A stretch of DNA of 64,000 bases from Dermatophagoides farinae (Eukaryota; Arthropoda; Arachnida; Sarcoptiformes; Pyroglyphidae): positions 8,206,001-8,270,000 of the forward strand of contig NC_134677.1 in NCBI RefSeq assembly GCF_024713945.1. Reading direction: 5' to 3'. This document shows, in pieces, positions 9,395-20,538 of this stretch. Numbering within the stretch: position 1 is the first letter of the stretch; every line of letters begins with the position of its first letter. A program made the position numbers and the translations under genes. Below the pieces are notes generated by a model, which did not search any database, was not told the origin of the DNA, and was given only the letters and a program-made list of their open reading frames with translations.

Positions 9395-9822
9395 CTTGAA
9401 CACGTAGCTTAGTTGTGGTTGAATCATATCCATATGCATTACGCGCAATACATTTATAAATAGCTGAATCATATTGATCCAAACGTGGTATGGTGAGCAT
9501 AGAAAAATTATCCGTCGAATCTATTTTCCAATTCGTTGCTTTAGTATGATCGGGATCGATTATTTGGCCATTTTTGGTCCATTCAAAATGAACTGGTTGT
9601 GTTCCTTGTAATAAATTACACAATATCACATGAGATATGTTTAACATTGATTGACTTTCAATCGGTAGATCGACAAGTTTTGGTCTTTTATCTTTGAAAG
9701 AAGCCAGAAAAATTTCATTATTCAGTAATTGATAATGAAGAGATATAAAAAACAAACTTACTGCATTCGATTGATATTAAAGTGGCCAATAACCAAACGG
9801 AGATTGTCGAAATAAACAACAT
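9395..9822 (-). CDS. sDscam: sDscam alternative cassette C1 (most 5')
   Basis: Leader exon 9822-9762 (MLFISTISVWLLATLISIEC, donor TGCA|GTAAGT), 70 bp intron, Ig exon 9691-9395 starting NKRPKLVDLP. Ig landmarks: HVILCNLLQGTQP, FEWTKNG, DSAIYKCIARNAYGYDS, end KLRVQG at donor CAAG|GTAAAT. Phase 1. No further Ig-coding ORF of this type lies between here and 13.5 kb, so this appears to be the first cassette. It is the one cassette without a GCGCT element upstream. Confidence 0.84.
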
Positions 9823-9940
9823 AATGAATTTGGGAGAATTTTTTCGATTTTTCTGTCGAAAAACAAAAATTCGAATTTTTTTAGTTTATTTCTCTTCTAC
9901 AATAGATGGCACTAAAGTGGTCATAAAAGTCCATAATGTG

Positions 9941-9955
9941 GCTCCCTCTTGTGTA
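9941..9955 (-). promoter_or_regulatory. Candidate cassette promoter element, C1
   Basis: Gene-sense TACACAAGAGGGAGC, about 119 bp before the C1 ATG, the same spacing and orientation as in the other cassettes. It lacks GCGCT but resembles vertebrate-type CTCF sites (AGAGGGAGC). A second candidate, AGATGGCACTA on the plus strand at 9904-9914, lies closer to the ATG. Confidence 0.3.
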
Positions 9956-10367
9956 AGATGTATGAATTTTAAAGAATTTGAATTACGAAAAAAATGATTT
10001 TTTTTTCTATAGAAAAAAATCAATTTTCTATCATGAAACAAAACTATAAATTTGATCGATTAGTATTTATTTTTTATAAACATCAAGAATCATGAAAAAT
10101 TCAACACAACGTACAATAAATATGATGAAATAGCACGTAGTATTGATTGCTGCACACAGACACACACACACCAACACACTTTGATGCATATGAAACATTA
10201 CTGAATGAAGATCAATTCTGATTGACCGAACTACATTGACTGGCCACCAAATAGCATTGAAGATGCTTGGGCATGCCTTTTCATCGTCATCGTCTGATTC
10301 TGTTATATTCAGCATGCCTATTTATACTATTTTCAACTATGGATGATCATAGATTTGCGTGTGTCTG

Positions 10368-10404
<37 letters not shown>

Positions 10405-12271
10405 ATGTACACTTTATTTATTCTAAATGTATGTTGCAATGCATGTCGATCCAACGATGTTTTTTTTTTACAGACAAAATTAAATGGATATCACTATTAC
10501 CGTAAGAAAAAAAAACGTAAAAAATATTTGCCGAATAATAATACCTACTACTAGTAGTATAAAGTGATATTAGGCAAATTCTGACAGGTTCTGTATAAAT
10601 GAACACAATTTGCAAGAAGAGAGAAAAAAAATTGCATTGTGAACATGATGAAAAAAAAAATTCTTATCAAGAGAAAAAATTTTTTGTTTGTTTGTTTGTC
10701 TGTACAAGTTACATACTTGAAATCATCATCATCATCATCAAGCTTATCTATTGGTTTGACATTAGTTTTTTTTTTTGGTCCATTGGTTGTACACACACAC
10801 CAGAAAAGCATCGCCAACATTCCTGACAAATATTTTCCAACTCATTTCACAATGATTGAAGCAAAAAAAAAAAAATTTTTTGAATCATTGAATGAATTTG
10901 GCTAAAAATAAGTGACAAAAAAAAATGTTATCCAGTTGTCCATTTGGTCATTGGTGAATGATGTAATCGAACTAAAGAACCGTGTATAGGTGTTAGCTTT
11001 ACGTGATCAAAATAATTAGAATCAGACCATCATGAAATTAATTAAATTCTTTTGGAATCATTCATGACATCATTTACATATTACGGAATAATTAGCATTA
11101 GCTAATTATTAATATTGGAAACAATGAAAATAACAGCATATAGTCTAAATATAGAATTGCCATTGGTATCAGATATCCAATTTCATTCATTCGTTTTTTT
11201 TTGCTAATTCTTTAATAGATTCATCGATAGTTTTGCAGTCCGAAAAAAATTGTTTTATCTATCAATTGAATTCGGTCAAATAACGACAACAACAACAACA
11301 TCGATTGATGATTTTCACAAACCACAACAACAACAACAACAACAACAACAATTTGACATGAATGTAATGTGATATGTTAAGAATACTGTAAATAAATATT
11401 GCTGTTGTTGATGATTGAGAAAACAAAACAAAACAAAAAAATAGGCAGCGAGAAAGAAAGAAAGAAATCTTAGTATAGTTATATATAACAAATACATAGA
11501 AGAAGAATTTCCAAGAATCAAATGATTCTTAGCTTTGAAAATGAGAAAATTCTGACAAAATTAGTGATTACAAATGGAAATGGAAATGGAAATCAAATTC
11601 CACATTGATAATAATGATGATGACTAGCTTATCTAGTAAAAAAAAAAATAACTAGCACAGCCATAGTATTCCCTAATTGTCTATAATGAAAACATTGGAA
11701 GTTTCTTTTTTTTTTGTTTCCTCTATATATCGATCTTTTTTTTTTTACTTCTTCACGTTTCTCATTGATCAATGAAAAAAAAAGGAAATCATGAAGACTA
11801 AGGAATAGAAAAAAAGAAATTATTTTTATTTTTATTTTTGGACCAAAAGAAAAACAAAAATTGCATTATAAATTGAATAATATCCGATATAAAATAAACG
11901 ACACTTATCGACCCAAAATGAATGGATAATGACCAGAATCCAAAAAAAAGAGAATTGACAAAGAATTCGATGATAATAAATGGACTATTTCATCGAAATC
12001 ACTACTGTTGTTGTTGTTGTTGTTGTTATTCATTCATATTTTAATGATAATGACATTTTTTTTGAACATTAAACATCATCTGATTGTTGTATATAGAGGC
12101 TTTTAATGTAATAACCAATTTATAGAATAAAAAAAAATAAGCTTGTAAAGGTAGAGAAAGAAGAAAAAAAATAGGTTAACAACAACAAATAGGTCTTACC
12201 TGTTTGTTTGCTTTGTATTGTTTGTATTAATCAGAAATTATTATCTCTAGAATTATTCTTTCTAGAATCAA
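9956..12271. other. Intergenic, low complexity
   Basis: No gene seen between the sDscam array and the two-Ig gene. It holds CT/GT runs (about 10368-10404), a CAA run near 11326-11350, GTT near 12005-12028, A and T homopolymers, and repeated ATTTTT units near 11820-11840 that would read as AATAAA-like signals on the minus strand and could end the two-Ig gene transcript. Confidence 0.6.
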
Positions 12272-15200
12272 TCAATTGATTGGAACAATTTCCTTTTTAT
12301 GGTGATGCTTTGGATGATGGCCATCCTCATCGATGAATTGTGATTGAAACAAAAAAAAAAATTTTTTTCCCATCAAACACAACACAATAAGCGCCACACA
12401 GTGACCGGAATCTGAACTAAAATGGGTGCAACATGCAAAGAATTCTTTTTCGAATTTCAATCGATTCGAAAAAAATTTTTTGTTTAATTTTTTTTAACCA
12501 TAAATACAATGGAATGTAAAATTATGAACAATGATGATGGTGATGATGATGACAGTGATGAAATTGAACAACAGCATCTTTGATGATGATGATGATTGGT
12601 TGTTTTCATTCGACATTTGAATCTGATTGGATTTTCGATCATAATCTGTACACATGTGTATGTGAGTGAAAAAAAAAAAACAAAAAAACAAAACGAAATC
12701 AATATAAAAAAATAAAAAAAAAACATCAACAAATTGATGATCATAAACCTATAAAGCTGCCATTAGTTGGGTGGTGAATATCAGAAAAAAAACGACACGC
12801 AAAAAGACATTTTTCATATACATTGTATATTTATACACACACAGCAAAATTATTCATGTTTTTTTTTCTATCACTAATTGATATCGATATATATTAATTT
12901 TAATTTAGATAATTATAATCTTGTATGATTGAATTTTGTTCATTTTCGATTCCTAAAATCAATAGTGCAAATCAAATTTTTGGCCATATATTAAATGAAC
13001 AGAGCTTGAAATCAATCATAGCTATTATGATGATGATGATGATGATGATCATTAGAATCATCGTAGATTGTCTTGTATCACGAAATCAAGCCGAAAAATA
13101 AATGAATGAATGGAATGAACAAATGAAGAATCAATTCATGGACAGAAAAAGACAGAGATAGAATTTTCAATCAAAAGGGTGTGTCCATTTGATTTCAGTT
13201 CTGGTGTTATGTTGTTAAATGTGACAATTAGAGAGAGAGAGAGAAAAAAAGTGAATAGTATAATGATCAACACCTACTGATCATTGATGGTGGCCAAAGT
13301 TAATAATATCGTCGTCATAAATCAATTAGTCCTAATGCATATATACGCACACACACACAGTCCGTGTGCGTTTGGCGTGGTTGCCAAAAAAAAAAAAAAA
13401 AATGGCACGAATGCTAATTTACCATTATATATCCACCAACATCCGTCTCTCTCTTTTTCTCTAAATCTCATTAACAACAACAACAAAAATACAATGAAAA
13501 TTCAATGATAATGGACATGAAAAAAACTTACTTGTTGGAAATATGATTTTTATTCGTTTTTTTCCTCACATATAATGTACCATAAAGTTGTATACGACAT
13601 TCATAAATTGTACCAGCCATTAATATCGTATCGATTGGTCGTCGAAACCATGCACTATATAGACAATGGTGATGATGATGATTGACAATTTCATTTTGAC
13701 AATTATTTATCGTAGTAACATTTATCGATGATGGTGATGATAATTCTGAATAATTTTTTTGCTGTATGAATATCATTCTTGGTTCTGGATAAACATCTTG
13801 TACTAAACATTCTAATGCAAATTGATCGGCACTTGATTCAACAAAATGAAATTGGAATAAACTTGGAGGCACTGAAATAAAAAAAAAATTGATTATTATA
13901 GAAAAATTACATCCATAAATTCAAACAGACACGAACCATAAATTATCATTTGACTTTGACGGCTATCCTGATTGGCAATCGATGATATTACACATGAATA
14001 ATTACCCGATAATGATAATGGTACCACAATCATCGATTGTTCTTGTCGTAATGATATGATATTTAAACGTAATGCACGATATTTTGAATATTGATCATCA
14101 TTTATAGTGAAATTCATATCAAAATATGGCCGTATTAATTGTCCAACATAACGTATATTTGATTCCGGTATCCATTGATAGATTGGTTCCGGTGAATCAT
14201 TATGAAACCAACGGATGACTAATTTAACATCACCAGAATCATAACTATATGAACAATCTAATGTTAAAATGGTGTTATTTCTTGCATCAATCATTCGCGG
14301 TATGGATGATTGAATGATTTTTACACATTCAATTGCTAAATGAATGGCATAAAGAAAAAAAAAGTGAAAAAAAAATCTTTTCAACAAAATAATGGTGTGA
14401 ACATCTGTCATTGGAAATTTAATCCAAAAAATAAAAAAATTCTGACATTGAATGTCCATTAGTGTATGTGACTTTTACATTCATTCAAACGAATCATCAT
14501 CATTTATGAATTTCAACAAAATATAAGGAACGAGTTTTTTTTTTGCTGTTTGAAAAATTCAAGAATCCCTGAGAATATTTACCAGCTGATGACTCATATA
14601 GACAAAAATGTGTCATCCAAAAAAAAAACGATGACAAATTTACTGTTTCAAGTTTTTGCATCAAATCAATGGAACAAATCATCATCATCGTTGAAATTTC
14701 ACTATCAGATTTTGATTTGAAAATAATTGCTAATGTTGAATATTGAAAATAAAAATAAAAAATAAATGGAAAGTGGAAAAAAAACGCAAGAGAATTCAAA
14801 CAGATGCCGTGTGTATGTGTGAGCGCGTGCGTGCAGAATTCATGAAAGATTCATGGACGTACGAAGATTTTGAGAAAAAAAAAGTTATCGTCAACATTAG
14901 AATACCTATTGATTACTCTATGGAAAGGTTAGCTAATTAACAACATTGGATTGAAATAGAATCATCATCATCATCATCGTTTTTTTGGCAATGGATTCAT
15001 TATTGTATATTTTTCATTTTGGTTAATGAAAACCTTTGAAAATGCGAATCAATATGATATTTGGCAATTTTATCATCAACATCATTGTTGGTTGGTTGGT
15101 TGGTTTGTCTAAAAATGAATCAATGAAGCGAGAAAAAAAAACATTTGAAATTGACAAAAACGAAAAGAAACGAACGATAACATTTTTCATCGTTTCTGGT

Positions 15201-15964
15201 ACGTTTGTTTGTTCTATTATGTGTGTGTGTGTGTGGGTTTCACTTTCATTTTCCAATGTGAAAAATATAATTGAACCAATAGATAGATAGATGGTGAATG
15301 AAAACATTTTTTTTGTTGTTGTTCGTTGTCGATTCCAATTAAATGCTTGGCCTTTTTTTTCATTAATGGAAAGATGTATAAAGTAAATATCAAGAATAAA
15401 TAAATGAAAGGTGAACCTCATTGATTCATTGATCCAGATGATGACCAGTGAGTGTGGACCGATTCAATTCATTAAGTTTTTTTTTTTACTCCATCATCAT
15501 TATAATTCAATGGATCTAATGTGTGTGTGTGTGTGTGTAGTGGGTATTTCATTTACCATACATCTAAATGGAAATTGTTTTTTTTTCACTTGTCAAGGTA
15601 TTAGAATTATAATTCTGTATATAATGAAAACCTGTCTGTATTACCTCTGGATATGATTCTGTCACAGTTTGACATATGCACAATATATTTTATATAAACA
15701 AACAATTCCAATGGAAATGACGGAATTGAAATATAAAAAAAAAATGAAATTGTCATCAAGTGTTGTGTTGTGTTGACAAATTCAATATGGGTGTTTTTTT
15801 GTTTTTGTTTTTGTGTGTTTGTGGAAGGAGATGGAAAATGCAAATGATAATTATATGAAATGAAAAAACTTACCATGAAGTGGAAATAATGAAAAAAATA
15901 AAATTATCATTAAAAATGATTGTTGAATATTAATAATAATTTGATTATGATTTTGTCCGAACAT
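12272..15964 (-). CDS. Two-Ig-domain secreted or membrane-anchored protein (Beat-like?)
   Basis: Exons: 15964-15874 (signal peptide, hydrophobic stretch FLMIILFFSLFPLHG), 14335-13937 (V-type Ig: Cys in LTLDCSYSYD, RWFHNDSPEPIYQWIPE, YRALRLNI, second Cys in LSGNYSCVIS), 13871-13532 (second Ig: ALECLVQDVYPEP ... TIYECRIQLYG). The first two introns are phase 1. The third exon ends in phase 2 at AACAA|GTAAGT, and a terminal exon 12416-12272 fits that phase (TTTTAG acceptor, hydrophobic CVALIVLCLM, then a His/Lys-rich end and stop); this last exon is tentative. The total would be about 324 residues. The V-set plus second Ig layout resembles arthropod Beaten-path proteins, but WF-N...PIYQWIP also recalls a less studied arthropod two-Ig family, so no symbol is given. 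A Ser/Asn/His-rich loop enlarges the second Ig. Confidence 0.7.
14336..15873 (-). other. First intron of the two-Ig gene
   Basis: About 1.54 kb between leader exon and V-set exon. Low complexity: TG run near 15521-15538, a TTGG repeat near 15089-15103, CAT runs, A/T homopolymers. No exon with Ig landmarks was found in it. Confidence 0.6.
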
Positions 15965-16947
15965 GATGAAAATATTTGTATGACGACAAACATTTCACAA
16001 TAATTTTTTTTATTCGAAAAAAAAAATCGGACATGAATGAATGAATGGAATAAGCTCGAACGAAATTATTTTTCAACCGTTTTGGTTTGTAGCTAGACAT
16101 GCAATGAACATGACAGACTATTTGTTCGGTTGTATTTATATGAAACAAAAATAACACACACACACACCCTATAAGGTGTGCATGACGATTACCAAATTGT
16201 CGACGGTTTTTTTATTGAATTCCATCATTGTTGGCAGTATATAGAACCATGATATGAAAACAGACATTTGTCATGCTGTAGCACACAGCCATTGAAATGA
16301 AAATTCACAGCATTAACAGAAAATGATTGGTAAAATATCTGGTACCACTGAAACATTATTATTAATCTGACCTGATAATTTCTATTTACTTTTTTTTAAA
16401 TAGAAATAAAAAAAAAATTCAACAACAAAAAAATCAATGAATTCAAAATGTTTTTTTTTGCGCCATTTTCATGTACACATAAATATAGGTTTAGCCATAA
16501 AGGTGGAAATAGAAAATTTTTGAGGACAGATCGACAGCATCATCATCATCAATAACAACAGTCAAGGTGTTGTGTTGTGTGTGTGTGTGTTTACAATTTC
16601 ATTCGAATTGAATTTCAATCAATTTTGTTTTTGTTTTTGTTTTTTTTTTTGAAAAACTTTAAATTTAATAAACATCTGATTTATATCAACACCATGAAGA
16701 AATATAATGTTAATGCGTTTGGATAATCAATCGAATCCATCAGAATCCATGAAGAATATTTTGTTTGTAAAAAGAAAAAAAATTCGAGTTTTTGCATATC
16801 TTCTTTTTGTATTTATATCGAATGAAATAATCTAATTGATTTATATTTGAATTTCGAATTAAGGTGCTAATTTTCATTCGAAATTTTTTTTTAAATATAA
16901 ATTCAACGATTTACCAACTTGGAACGGCATCAACAACAACAACAACA
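15965..16947. promoter_or_regulatory. Divergent intergenic region between the two-Ig and zinc-finger genes
   Basis: About 980 bp separate the two start codons, which face away from each other, so both promoters should lie here. It has CA/TG runs (about 16155-16166, 16575-16590) and poly-T. No clear TATA/initiator pair could be picked out, and a 5' non-coding exon of the zinc-finger gene cannot be excluded. Confidence 0.4.
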
Positions 16948-19900
16948 ATGATGATGCTTTTGAATACAAAACAAACACCACCATCACCACAAATACCTCC
17001 ATCATCATCAACAACATCTTCAGCATCATCTCAACAACAACAACAACAGCATTTATTAATCAATAATCAAAATTCGATTGCTCATTCACAACAAGTTATC
17101 AACAGTAATAATAATCATCAACAACAAATTACAAAACAGATGATTTATTCGCAACATCAACAACAACAACAGCAACAATTAGACAATTCTAATTTATTGA
17201 TTATGAATGGAGGTGTTGGCCATGTAAATACAAATTCAAATATCATAATAAATGATGAGATACGTTTTATACAGAAATTATTTCCATTATTAGAACGTTA
17301 TCGTACATTTATAAATAAATTTGTATTCAATTGTAATTGTCGTTGTAATCTTGATTATCATTGTGAATTAAATGAATTGGAACGTGAATATAAAATATTT
17401 ATTTCCGATAATATTATTCATCCACAGCAGCAGCAACAACAACAACAACAACAGAATATTCAACATCAAAATGTCCATCATCAGCCACAGCAGCAGCAGC
17501 AGCAACAACAACAACATTCGAATACTATTCATCATCATCACCATCAACAGCAACAACATTCGAATATTATGAATTATCAACAACAACAACAACCACAACA
17601 ACCTTTAATTAATTCATTGGTACACCATCAACAAAATCAGCCATATTCAAATTCATCAAATCAAACAGCGACAACAGTATTGGAATTGATTAATAAATCA
17701 CCATCACAATTCATTCCAATATCATCAACATCATCATCAGATGTTGCGAATATTGTAATTGAACCAAAAAATATGACCACTGTTGAAAGATTATTACGAT
17801 CATCACCATCGAATCAACAGCAGCAGCAACAACAACAACAACAACATTCACATAATCATCAACAGCATCATCTTCATCAATCAATCAAACCAATTAATGA
17901 TCTCCTTAAATTATCTTCGGTGGTACAGTCATCGGATATTATTCATAACAACAACAATAATTCAGTTCAACAACAACAAATTCATCTGGCTCTTCAACAA
18001 CCATCGTCATCATCATCGAATCAGCAAATTTTATTAAATCATAATTTTAATTCTATTCAATTAAATTCAGAATCTAATGTTACTGCTGCTGCTCCTATTT
18101 CAACGATTAAATTGGATCAACTGCAACAACAACAACAGCAGCAGCAGCAGATGACTGCCATTTCTTCTGTTGCTTCGACAATACCTCATATCATACATCA
18201 AGGTACTTTTTGTTTTTCCTTTGTATATCAATTTCATTAATTGTTTTTCATTATTTTTCAGCGAGAACAATTCCAATATCAAGCATTCTAAATGGCCGAA
18301 ATTCCAATGTATCATCGTCACCAGTAGCATCATCTAGTCATCAACACCAACAACATATAACGAATCAAATTGAACAATTTCAATTCAATCAACAACAACC
18401 ATCAGCAAATACAACAACAACGTTTGTTACGAATGATGATTCCGTTTCGATGATTCGACCATCTAATGATAATACAACAACAACATCGACAACTGTAGTA
18501 GAATCAACATCTACTTCTATAGTGAAAATTATTGATCATATTGATCAACATCGTATTGTTGGTCTTCATCATCCAATAAGTTGTAAGAATGCTATCATAT
18601 AATGATTACAAATTCCATTAATTATTTTATATTTCTAGTGATTGTCAATGATAATGGTTCAACTAATTCAGCGACAACCGCTAATTCAACGAATGGACAG
18701 ATAATGATTAATCCTACAAATGCTTCCATAGAATTTAATAATAATCAATCGCAACCATCACCAGTATCACAGACAACAAATCAATCAACAAACAACAACG
18801 ATACAGCTGAAAGAATCAATTTTGTTCATCCATCGAACAATACTACGAAACAACATCATACTGATCATCAAACAATGACTGTGATTCATAATAATCCACA
18901 TCATCAAAATCTACAAATATCTCGATCATCATCATCAACATCATCGAATAATAATCATACATCGAATATATCGCCAACAATCATTAACAATCATGCCGCA
19001 ATTCCTTCAATAGTAGCTCATAAACGTAAAAGCAAATTGTTATCAAGTACAATAAATCTTCATGATAATTCGATAATTGGAAATCAATCAGTAGTGTCTA
19101 CGCCAACATCAGCTGGTGATATGGTCGTTGTCACTATTCAATCACCTATCCGTTCATCATCATCATCATCATCCACGTCCTCATCATCGTCATCAAAACA
19201 TGCAACAACAGCATTATCTTCCACTAATTCCAATGTTGATAATAGCAATGGAATTTCATTAGCAAATCTTTCTTCCGTCTCTAATGTGAATAATGCTACA
19301 ACAACAACCATTGAAAATTTGGAAAGTATATTCGATGATGACGATGATGATGATATCGTTGATAATGAAAAAAGATTGGTTCAAGATTCTATTCGTTCTA
19401 ATATAGCTCGTCTTCATCAACGTAATGATGATCTATCCACTGTAGTAATGACATCACCGCAGTCTTCGAATGCACAAGCTACCACTACCTCATCAGCAAT
19501 TGAAAAACAAGAATTGACCGTTTTGAATGTTACATCAACGAAAACTGATTCCATTTGTAATGGTGGTGGTGATAATTCGGTTGGCGACAGCGGCAATGGT
19601 AGTGGTGGCAATGCAACAAATCATATTTTTACGGTTGAAAATAATTCATCGTCTTCGTCTACAAATTTTCGTTGTGAATTCAATGGTTGTAATTATAAAA
19701 CAGGCGTTTGTTCAAACCTAATCAATCATCTTCGTAGCATACATAATGTAACACGACCATTTCGATGTTCATATGCCGGTTGTACAGCAGCATTTAAAGA
19801 AAAATATAAACTTAAAGTTCATACCGTTGTTCATACAGGTGAAAAACCATATGTTTGTGATTGGCCTGGTTGTGAATCACGATTCTCACAATCTGGTCAT

Positions 19901-20263
19901 CTGGCAAGACATCGAAAACGACATACATCGATTGAAGAGAAATTTTATTGTACATGGCCAAATTGTAATCGATCTTTCATACAGAAACATAGTCTTAAAT
20001 ATCATGAAATGACACATAGAGATGAAAAACCATGGACATGTCAAATGGATGGTTGTGGTCGTTCGTTTGTTGAACGTTGGAAAATGTTTAAACATCAGCG
20101 GAAAAAACATCCACAATTATGGAATATTAATCAACAACAACAACGTATGGCTGCCGCCGCTGCTGCTAGAAATGGTATAGTTGTTCCATCACTACAACCA
20201 TCATTACAGCAGCAGCAGCAACAACAACAACAACAACAACCAAAGAACGATAATAATTCATGA
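16948..20263 (+). CDS. PolyQ-rich protein with five C2H2 zinc fingers
   Basis: Probable DNA-binding transcription factor. Exons: 16948-18202, 18262-18582, 18639-20263; both introns are short (59 and 56 bp) and phase 1, with TTTTTCAG and TTTCTAG acceptors. ATG 16948 (MMMLLNTKQ) is the first ATG in the frame; open frame continues upstream, so an extra 5' exon is possible. The protein is about 1066 residues. Residues 1-870 are dominated by Gln, Asn, Ser and His tracts coded by CAA/CAG, AAT and TCA/TCT, with one ordered island (DEIRFIQKLFPLLERYRTFI, then a Cys-rich stretch). Five tandem fingers occupy 19673-20110 (residues 871-1016), all of CX4C-X12-HX3-4H type as in GLI/ZIC/TFIIIA-like proteins, with one TGEKPY linker. 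An Ala run and a Gln run close the protein. A poly(A) signal AATAAA lies at 20302-20307. I cannot assign an orthologue. Confidence 0.85.
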
Positions 20264-20538
20264 ATTGATTAATTTTTCCTTTTTTTGATATCTAACTTTT
20301 AAATAAATTAAAAAAACTTGTTATTGATTTTGCATCATCGATGATTATTATGTTTTATATATTTTATTAATTCGATAAATAAATTGAACAAAACAAGAGA
20401 AAAAGAAAACATTATGATACAGAGGAGAGGTAAACAGAACACAGGTAAAATTAAAAATTATTAACAATTTTCAAATTTCTACACATCGTATTTACAGTTT
20501 GGCTGAGCATTAAATTCATCAATGATCACGAATTTTAT
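20264..20538. terminator. Convergent 3' ends of the zinc-finger and Side-like genes
   Basis: Only 275 bp separate the two stop codons. AATAAA on the plus strand at 20302-20307 would serve the zinc-finger gene. TTTATT at 20534-20539 reads AATAAA on the minus strand and overlaps the Side-like stop codon; another TTTATT lies near 20363. The 3' untranslated regions probably overlap. Confidence 0.5.

Noticed and set aside
12391-12416. Another GTGGCGCTTA match to the cassette element, outside the array
   Set aside because: Single copy inside a putative coding exon, without the spacing to an ATG seen in the array. GCGCC also occurs by chance near 1161, 16458 and 58147, so a lone copy means little.
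12272-15964. Firm assignment of the two-Ig protein as Beaten path
   Set aside because: The Ig layout fits, but the V-set pattern (PIYQWIP, YRALRL) differs from the Beat pattern I remember, so only a tentative label is given.
16864-16947. Upstream extension of the zinc-finger frame to a GTG at 16864
   Set aside because: GTG is not a normal start in animals; the first ATG in frame is 16948. An upstream spliced exon remains possible.
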